Shown here: positions 56,153 to 64,000 of the stretch, in pieces | How the letters are laid out: each line of letters begins with the position of its first letter | How positions within the stretch are numbered: position 1 is the first letter of the stretch | Source of the DNA: Spinellus fusiger | Taxonomy: Eukaryota > Mucoromycota > Mucoromycetes > Mucorales > Phycomycetaceae | Assembly: GCA_025094145.1 (NCBI GenBank) | Contig: JALLLS010000011.1 | Location: forward strand, 575,090-639,089 | Length of the DNA stretch: 64,000 nucleotides | Direction of reading: 5' to 3' | Notes under the pieces: model-generated | What the model was told of the DNA's origin: nothing | What the model saw: the letters and a program-made list of their open reading frames with translations, nothing else | Databases searched by the model: none | Made by a program: the position numbers and the translations under genes

Positions 56153-57934
56153 ATGAGTCTAGAAAGAGAACCTTTATTAGGTCAAGGGACAAGTTCTTCT
56201 GCTTCCTCCAATGTCACTTTTCTCTCTTCTTTCAAGGCCACGGCTACTTCTTCCTATATCAATGTGCTGACGGTCTTTGTTCCTATTGCTTTGGTGGCAT
56301 CTCTGTTGGACTGTTCTGATACTGTTGTATTCACCCTGAACTTTATTGCTATTGTTCCTCTTGCTAAACTACTCGGGTTCTGTAAGTAACAGACACTATT
56401 GATATATCTTTTATAACTCACTCGCTCATTCATACGATGGATTGGAATAGCCACAGAGGAGTTGGCACTGCGTTGTGGATCGACATGGGGTGCACTTTTG
56501 AACGCCACTTTTGGTAATGCAGTTGAATTGATTCTTGGGATCATTGCATTGAAAGAAGGATTGATTCGTGTTGTACAAGGTAAAGTAGTGTTGCTGCTTA
56601 CAAGTCACTTCAATGAGTTGTTTATATGAGATGCTATTTAGCCTCTATTCTTGGTTCTATCCTGTCCAATATCCTTTTGGTAAGAACCATCGTGTAGGGA
56701 AGAGGGTGAATCGATTTTGTTTTGTTTATTTTTGTTTATTGATTGTTTATTGACTGGGAGTAGGTATTGGGACTGTGCTTCTTCTTTGGTGGTATCCGTC
56801 GCTCAGAACAGACATTTAATACAACAGGTACACAGACACACCTTTGGCAAATGTCCATAAGAACTCCACAGGGGGCTAATCTTACTGTGGCTGAATGGGT
56901 TAGCCGCACAGACGTCTTCTTCTCTTCTTGCTGTGACGACTCTTTCTCTGCTGGTGCCTGCTGCTTTTAATGCACTGGCCATAGAACACAATGAGAAGAG
57001 CAGTGCCGGTCTTCTTAAGATCAGTCATGGAACTGCCATTATTCTCTTGGTAGTCTATATTCTATCCTTGATTTTCCAGGTAAGATTCGCTCTTTTTTTT
57101 ATTTTTATTTTTTTTAAGATGGTGGACTAATGTATCTTTTTGTATTGCAGCTTAAAACCCACAAGCACCTGGTAAGTGTCCATTCTGAATACTGTTTAGG
57201 CATAGCCTTATGCATGTCCATCCTATGCATTCTACAATTGATAGTATGAGGATGTGGTTGAGGAGGAGGAAGTCCCTAAAACAACCTTGGTGTTCTCTGC
57301 TGTTTCGTAAGTGTTACTTGTATCTATCATTAGTATCTGTTACTAATGCACAACAGATTGGTTGTTATTGCTGCATTCGTGTCTCTTCATGCTGAATTCT
57401 TGGTGGGAGCGTAAGTAATACAGTAGAATGCACTCTTTTGTATTATATTGACGGATTTGTTTCTGTTCTATTCTAGTATTGAAGGAGTTGTTTCTAGCTG
57501 GGGTATTAACGAGACCTTTGTTGGTATTATTCTTATGCCATTGGTTGGAAAGTATGTATAGACACTTGCACTATTCTGTAGATAGACTCGATGCCTTACT
57601 GATTGTTCTTTCTATGCTCTAGTGCTGCTGAACATCTGAGCTCTATTACATTTGCTATCAAGAACAAAATGAACCTGAGCATTGGCATTGCCATTTCTTC
57701 TTCTCTTCAGATTGGTCTGCTTGTTACGCCCATACTAGTGATCATTGGTTGGATTATTGATAAGCCTATGACTCTGTTCTTTGAGAACTTTGAGACTGTG
57801 ATCCTCCTTACCAGTGTGTTGATTGTCAACTACCTGATTCAAGATGGTCGTTCTAACTGGCTTGAGGGTGTTCTGCTTTTGGTAAGGGAAAAAGAGGCAT
57901 ACACAGTGCTAATGCTTTGTTTTTGTGGGGGGAA

Positions 57935-57971
<37 letters not shown>

Positions 57972-58017
57972 GGCATCCTATGCTATTATTGCTTTGGCTT
58001 TCTTCTTCCACCCATAA
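56153..58017 (+). CDS. VCX1: Vacuolar Ca2+/H+ antiporter (CAX family)
   Basis: It exports cytosolic Ca2+ into the vacuole in exchange for protons. It starts [14 protein letters not shown] (acidic dileucine-like ERxPLL, a vacuolar sorting type motif) and has about eleven hydrophobic segments over eleven or so short exons. Both cation-selectivity repeats are complete: [20 protein letters not shown] (first) and [20 protein letters not shown] (second). They are separated by an acidic loop ([12 protein letters not shown]). The last exon reads [14 protein letters not shown] with the stop at 58,015–58,017. The acceptor of that exon directly abuts an (AAT)n repeat. It converges on the next gene about 180 bp away. 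Confidence 0.92.
57937..57970 (+). repeat. (AAT)n microsatellite forming a 3' splice site
   Basis: About eleven AAT units run straight into the AG acceptor of the last VCX1 exon, leaving no pyrimidine tract. Confidence 0.85.
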
Positions 58018-58201
58018 GACAGGAGAGTACATTAGGTGTCCTAGGAATATGTTTATCTATTTTTATACACTCTTCACCAGCAATACTCAGTCTACATTTC
58101 TTTTATATAAGAAAATGAACTTTTTTATTTTATTTTATTATTATCAAAAGAAACAAGTAAATAAACATTGCTTTCTAAGCTGTCTATTTTATTAAGAAGG
58201 C

Positions 58202-60743
58202 TTAGAACTCATAGCCTTCTACTTTGAAGAGCTCTCCATAGTCAAAGTAGCGTGTCATTAGCTTCTGTACAGGACGAGGAAGGTTCATAGAGGTGAGTAT
58301 GTTCTGCATCTTTGACAGCCCTTCTTTTCGGATCAATTTGTTAAGATTACATGCAATCTCGGTAGGATACTGTATTATTTAGCATACAATAGAATAGTAA
58401 GATTTCTTTTCTTTCTCTCTCTCTCTCTCTCTCTATGGCACCATTAATAAAAAGATCAACTCACCACAATCTCATGGTACCAACGCTCATGGTAGACTGT
58501 CAATTTGACGGCAGCCAAGAGTGCCTTTTGAACATTGCCCTCTTTGGCATAGATCTCAAGGAGTCTCATCCATGCCTTTGCAGAGAACTTATGATCAAGG
58601 CATTGCTCGTAGGCTTCTTTGGCTTCACTCTATCCAATAGACATCAATAAGCTAGGGTGAGATACAGAAGAAACGAAAGAAAAAAGAGGGAGTCTTTGTT
58701 TACCTCATGCCACAATCTTAAGCCCAAATCTCCCATCAGCTCCCATTCAGCTCCTGTCTTACGGTAAGCCATTTGCTGTGCACGGTAATGGGCAGCCTCT
58801 GTTCTCCAAAAGGTGTACACTCTCAAATCCTCATAAAGCACCATAAAGAGATTGTCTAACCAGCGCTCACAGAGGCGCTTATTACCAAAGGAAAAGCTAA
58901 CATCCTGCAGTACGCTCTCTGTTGCCTTTTCCTATATTCAAATCCATGTTATTATGCCTGTATGTTGTTGGAGATGGGGTTCTACCTTTTTATCTTCAGC
59001 TGCTTGTTGAGGACGTTCAAGTGAAGGAGCACTGATACTAGGCTCCTGTGTCTTTTCTTGATCGCTGTCATCCAGACTCATATCCTTGAACTCTCCAACA
59101 TCACTGTCATCGTTTGCTTCATTCTCCAAGGTGTTCTGTTCTTGGGATGTCTCCACAGTCACAGGCACCTCAGCAACAGCAGGAGCCGCTGTGTCTGATG
59201 AAGAGGAAGGTGTTTCTCCAGGCTGATCCTCAGTATCAGCATGAGAAGTTCCCTTTTTCTCCTCTTCCTTTGCCTTTTGTATTCTATACTCTTCCTCCAT
59301 AACAAATACAACAGATCTGCACTTTAACAGATCATCCCACCCAATCTTGGCTGCTAGACGAGTCAAGAGTGTATAGGCCTTTGCAAATGTACCGTGGAGT
59401 GCAGGAGCAGGAAGACGCAGCAAACTTGAATCTGCCTTTGAGAAGTAAAGAACAGTGAGTTTCTCTCCAACTGTTTATCTATCGAAATATCCATCTAGAT
59501 GTCGATAACAGCCACTTACTTCTGTCTCTCTTCCTGCTGCATCTTCTTCCATAATACCTGAAGTAACAATATCAGGCTTAATAGGAAGATGTGTTTTGGA
59601 TGGAGCAGGCATTCTGTGCATATCACGCTCACTGTAAGTAAACATTGGACATGAATTCAATGTCAACAGAGCCTATTCTAAATGTAAGTCCAACGTATTC
59701 ATTCCCATGGCATCCCAACCACCTCAATGCCTTACATTTTTATAGTCTTCAATGTCAATGTAGACTATCCTTCCCGTGCATAAGTCAATCGTCCTTGGGA
59801 GTGGATAGGATGGAACCTACCTTCTGTTAGTTTGGCCCATGTCAGGAACTCGGAAGGAGTAGTATTCACTGCAAATTTGGCAAGTTTCAATGCTACATCG
59901 TAATGGCCCTAATACAGTTCTGTTAGTTCAATTGTTTACTTCTTCTTCTCCTTCCTTCCTTCCTTTCTCTTCGCCCTCCTCACTCCTCTTCACTCTTCAC
60001 TCCATAGAGAATTACCTTGCTGCGTAAGAAATCAACTTGAACGTGCAAAAGAGGGTAGCTCATGGGTGTCTGCTGTAGATTAGCGTAGAGTACTTTGACA
60101 GCTCTTGTTTCTTCATTTTGACCAATGTAGGCCTGTGCCAAAAGAGCTCCTACTTCAGGATCTTTTTTCTGCAGTAATCCATCAAAAAAAAGGGGGGTTA
60201 AGGACACTTTATGTGTTCGAATGTTGTTCTATAATAAAAACAAATTCAGAACAAGAAGAAAAGGATATGTTTTTCAAACAGAGGAATGGCAGGACTGTAT
60301 CGGAAACTATCTCCAAAGTACTTCATTACACCAGCTGTTAAATGGTTATGCACTGAAGTGGCCACTTGAATTTCTGGCTTGCTGCCCAATTGCCAGCCTA
60401 TAGTCCATAACACCAGTGCATTAGTACTGTTGTTTTCCTATACAGAGAGAAAGATCTATAAAGAAAAGCAATAATAATAAAAATAAAAATAAAAATAAAA
60501 ATAATAAAAATCCAACCTCTCCAGAACAATGCCTCCACTGCTTCCAAGAACCGTGCTTCAGCTGATAGATTCGTGATTGGATCAATCTTGCGATACCCAG
60601 CCAGACGATAATAGCTGTCATCTGAGTACAGAACAGCCCTCAATATTGCAGACAGATAAGTCTCCTGCCAAATAGCTGCTGTTGCTTCATGACTAGAAGA
60701 AGATTCATAAGAAACCACCCCCTACTGCTGTTGATCCTTCACG

Positions 60744-60793
<50 letters not shown>

Positions 60794-61516
60794 GGTCTAC
60801 TTACCGTTCACCACGCACATCTACAAAATAGCTCTCTACTCCACCAGGGATCTTGACTTCTACACGGACATCCACACGGGAAAATGCATTGAAACAGCTG
60901 AGGATGTTGTAGAGTGCTCTCTGTCAGTAAACACACACTCATCTTTCAAAGACACAGCATGTTTCCCATTTATTTATAGTATTGTTTCTTTTACCAGTAG
61001 ATGCCAGATCGGATTCTCCATGCATTGGATTTTGTGAACCAAGACTGAGTCTCATCCTAACCAAGTCCATCAACAGACTGCATTGACTCTACATAATGGA
61101 TGAGACGTACCATGGAATAGGTGAGTGAGTTTAAATAGGCTGCCAAAGTAGCAGAAGAAGAAGCGTCGACACCAGACACATAATGGTAACTTCCTATCTA
61201 CAGTGCAACATGCATAAGAGAGGGAGAAAAAGAGAAAGAGAAAGAGAAGAGAGAAAGAAAAAAGGAGACGCGTCTGTTCTTGGATATGAAACATACTTCT
61301 TTAACACCAGGTTTGGCATTGGCTTTGATGATGTGACATAAGTCGGGAGGTCCTAACTCTCGGAAGGTGCCTAGAATAATGCGACATGAGGTCATCGTGC
61401 TCTCTACGTGTTATTAGGTGTTCCTCAGTATTACCCAGGGCATCTGTTCTTGCAATGATGGATTCCCCAAGTTCATTCTCAAAGAATTCTGGGATGTCTT
61501 TTAGTGTATCTGCCAT
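58202..61516 (-). CDS. ChAPs family exomer component (Bch1/Bud7/Chs6-like)
   Basis: ChAPs bind Chs5 and Arf1 at the trans-Golgi network to form exomer and sort cargo such as chitin synthase to the cell surface. The start MADTLKDIPEFFENELGESI is followed by ELGPPDLCHIIKANA, GSYHYVSGVDASSSATLAAY and SLTYS. TPR-like repeats follow: GALLAQAYIGQNEETRAVKV, GHYDVALKLAKFAVNTTPSE and LLTLNSCPMFTYSERDMHRM. Then come FAKAYTLLTRLAAKIGWDDL, an acidic low-complexity insert (about 59,040–59,240), ERWLDNLFMVLYEDLRVYTF, and the signature end KLMTRYFDYGELFKVEGYEF with the stop at 58,202–58,204. There are about a dozen introns, one carrying an (AT)n(GT)n tract (60,745–60,792). It starts 188 bp downstream of the mevalonate kinase stop, same strand. 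Confidence 0.9.
60745..60792. repeat. (AT)n(GT)n microsatellite in a ChAPs intron
   Basis: Alternating TA followed by about a dozen GT units. It lies within an intron of the minus-strand ChAPs gene. Confidence 0.9.
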
Positions 61517-61703
61517 GAAAAAGGGAAAGCAAGAGTGGATAAAATAAAATAAAAAAGGGCCCAGGAGGAGTATGTGCACTCAGCAAATAAGTACAGGCAG
61601 TAGAGTTTGATAGGCCGACAAAATGAACAAGACGTGCTGGAAATGGAGTGACATTTGTCTCTTGTAGAAAAAGGAGCAAAAAAAGGGAATATTATTACTG
61701 TGG

Positions 61704-63331
61704 CTATTGTTTACTAAAACTTTCTAGTATTTCTCTAGTACTTTCAATTAACCAATGTTCATCTTTATCTTGCATTTCAATGGCCTTGACACCTTTACCC
61801 CCTACAAATGTTTGGAATCCATCAAATCCATGTGTGGCTAGTTCCTGAAGAATAGTATCAATGGTAGATTGTTCTGTAGCTAGAAAGATAAAGAATATAA
61901 AATATAAAATAAGAAATATAAAATAAGAAGTGTCAGTGTTCTGTAGATATAGATATAGATATATCTGTCTGTGTGTCTGTGTGTGTGTTTAATATGGACT
62001 TACCACTTCTAAGGAGAGTAAAGGCACATCCTCCTCCTCCTGCACCTGTTAACTTTGCCTTGAATCCATGTCGAGCTGTCACCATACGAACCATCTCAAG
62101 GCTCGGGTGACTTACACCAAGGGAGTTTAATAGACAGTGGTTAATATCAATAAGATCCTAAGGTAAGAAATATAAGTCACCCTGTAGACTCCACCAACAT
62201 CTCTTCTGATCCCTCTTGTTCAATTCATTACCTCCAATCCTTCTTCTAGTTTAGACAAGTGTTCTTCATTAGCACCAAAAGCATGCATAATACTCTTGCA
62301 TTCCAGAGAGATGGCATCAATGGACTCCAAGATAGGATCCACTACAGCCGGGTATTTGTTTCTTCTTGTAGCCACACCAGCCACCAACACATTTGTAGAT
62401 CGAGGTACTTTTGTATTGATCAATAACAGGCGGGTCGCATGGAATTCATCTATCGTAGAGAACCCTTGTCCTTTGACGAATGACTTTGCTCCTCCTTATA
62501 ATATGCATCCCCCACTATTGCATGAGTCATCTGCAGCCATTCCACGCTAAACATCGCAGTAGGCTTCTTACCATACGTAGCAATGGCATTGTCTACACCA
62601 CTTGGGTTGCCATGGATCACTTGTTCTGATCTGTAGGCATAGTGATTGATTGTCTCCAGATAGTCACTCTGATGGATAGAAGTAGTAAAGTCATAGGGAA
62701 TATAGCCAAAGGAGATCAAAATGGCAGCAGACAGTACAACAGAATAACAGGCTGAACTGCCAAGACCTGCTCCTACAGGCACAAAGGAGCGTGCACAGAG
62801 AGTGAGTCCTTTGAAGCTGGAGGAAGCAGAGCCAAGGATAGTCATAAGGTACAGTGCAGCCATAATGGCCTGCTCCTGATGCACTCCATCGACAGACCCA
62901 ATCAATGTCTTTAACCTGGCCAGGATGTCGCTGGACATCTCCATTGGATGGGTAGTGTCTACAGAGTAGGTGAGTATGGACAAGTAAATGTAGATGGGCA
63001 GGGAGGGAACTGTAGGCTTACCGGTACGGCAATGTTCAACAAACGGAATATCTTTTACAGACCACTGCTTATCTACATTGATATCTGGAAGAATAACATG
63101 ACAAAGACCATCGTCACGTTGGCCCACGTATAAGTAACAACGAAGTCCCAAGGAAGCTGCGATGGCTGTCTATGAACACCCCTCTGTTATTACTTATAAT
63201 AGTAGTGAATAGACTACCTTTTTATAGACTACAGCATGTTCACCAAAGAGAATGACTTTTCCCGGTGCAGACAAAAGCACCGACTTGGGAGGGATGAATG
63301 AGGGAGTGGATGGAGTGTTGACAGTTGCCAT
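61704..63331 (-). CDS. ERG12: Mevalonate kinase
   Basis: It phosphorylates mevalonate with ATP, an early isoprenoid and sterol step in the cytosol. The start is MATVNTPSTPSFIPPKSVLL; SAPGKVILFGEHAVVYKK is GHMP motif 1, PVGAGLGSSACYSVVLSAAI motif 2 (ATP loop), KLTGAGGGGCAFTLL motif 3 near the C-terminus, and EQVIHGNPSGVDNAIATYGK the substrate region. Exons join at VVYKK|TAIAASLGL (63,220 region) and at several later GT–AG introns. Near 62,500 frames TPTAMFSVEWLQMTHAI and SFVKGQGFSTIDEF join only across a gap of about 32 nt, an unusually short intron or a small indel. The stop is at 61,704–61,706. Length is about 400–420 residues, normal. Confidence 0.9.
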
Positions 63332-64000
63332 GGTAAAGGACTTGGTCTTCTTACTGTCGGTTCTTTTCTCTTCTTCGGCGCTTGAATACTCACGTGTAGA
63401 GGAAAGCTATCCATGGAGTGGACCTACAGACCAGGAGATCTTTAGGATATAAAAGGAAAATGCTAGAATTATGATGCTGGAATTATGATGCTGGAATTAT
63501 TGAATTGGAAAGATAAATGAGAAAACTGAATTCTCTCGTTAATTTTCAAATCCCTCTTTATCTATAGCCATCTGAATAAGAACAAAGGCACACCTAATAA
63601 TTTCATATTCCACTATTGAATAAAGAAGAACAACTCTACTACTGTAAAAAGATAAACAAGAGAAAGAAGAGAAAATAACATTTCATTTGATTGTGTACAG
63701 GTGTGTGTTGTATTTGAGATAATAAACACTCTTTATTGTATATTAAACTAAGCACAGTCTATTGATTTGGAATTTAGTTCAGTGTGAATGACATGACTGA
63801 TCAAATAAGATGAGAAAGGGTATGTTTGGTATTTCCCATGCTTATTCATTGGAAACAGAATATTATTCTTAAGCACTAATGAAATGATTACACTCTGCCT
63901 CCACTGTGGTCTGGTCATACAAAAAGATAGAATCATAAAAGGTCAAACCACCTGTCTTTCCTTTTCATCACCACAATGGACGATAGATCTATGCAGTACA
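63332..64000. other. ERG12 promoter, end of another TIR copy, and minisatellite
   Basis: TA (63,425–63,426), then CAGACCAGGAGATCTTTAGG and ATATAAAAGG, is an end of the TIR family (copy 8) about 95 bp upstream of ERG12. A 14-bp unit (ATGCTGGAATTATG type) is repeated three times at about 63,460–63,500. The remainder has no supported gene; the partner end was not found in the window. Confidence 0.5.

Noticed and set aside
63748..63936. Minus-strand ORF near the right edge, possibly a Fanzor N-terminal exon
   Set aside because: A frame resembling YDQTTVEAECNHFISA is suggestive, but there are stops on both sides and too little sequence to decide.
1..64000. CRISPR array or bacterial-type operon
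   Set aside because: No regularly spaced direct repeats with unique spacers; all supported genes have spliceosomal introns.

Overview
The window looks like nuclear DNA of a Mucoromycota (Mucorales-type) fungus. The evidence is AT-rich spacers, genes broken by many short GT–AG introns (mostly 45–110 nt), fungal-type orthologues (alternative NADH dehydrogenase, VMA16, VCX1, an exomer ChAPs protein, TFC4) and many Tc1/mariner-like and Fanzor/TnpB-like relics. I assigned genes by reading exons and splice phases by eye; no search was run.

Layout. 1–15.3 kb is a transposon graveyard: a tyrosine-recombinase (DIRS/Ngaro-like) relic with inverted repeats, four Fanzor-type nuclease relics, several ends of one TA-flanked TIR element family, and a dead Tc1 copy. 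15.3–20.2 kb holds an intact, intron-rich NADH dehydrogenase gene, VMA16, and a convergent cytochrome-b5-like membrane protein. 21–36 kb is again repeats (a 1.17 kb Tc1 element with clear TIRs, a 1.54 kb DDE element, nested insertions, a SINE-like unit) around one membrane-protein gene at 23.9–24.9 kb. 38–63.3 kb is gene-dense: UBE3A-like HECT ligase (+), DPH6 (+), cystathionine gamma-synthase (-), CCT2 (-), TFIIIC TPR subunit (-), VCX1 (+), ChAPs (-) and mevalonate kinase (-). Copies of the same TIR element sit between several of these genes.

The most interesting system is the TIR family: ends read TA-CACACC(C)AAAGATTTTT (with an AGGAGAT variant), TA target duplication, about 1.2–2.8 kb. Some copies carry a Fanzor-type gene and none carries a recognisable transposase. 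Others carry a different short ORF in its place. A roughly 150-bp segment at the end downstream of the nuclease gene is kept in every copy, including copies without nuclease, and is a candidate guide-RNA/cis-mobilisation region. Two nested insertions, one into a DDE transposase relic and one into a Fanzor relic, allow the empty sites and the TA duplication to be read directly. A second Fanzor lineage (C-x2-C zinc ribbon followed by NRDVNASKNI) lies at 9.8–10.4 kb.

The host genes are ordinary housekeeping functions: respiration, vacuolar acidification and calcium exchange, sulphur amino-acid and sterol synthesis, protein folding, Pol III transcription, Golgi cargo sorting and ubiquitination. 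They show no operon-like functional grouping. Unusual gene structures include 15- and 18-nt microexons in the NADH dehydrogenase, a start-codon-only exon in CCT2, and a cystathionine synthase junction that canonical splicing does not explain.
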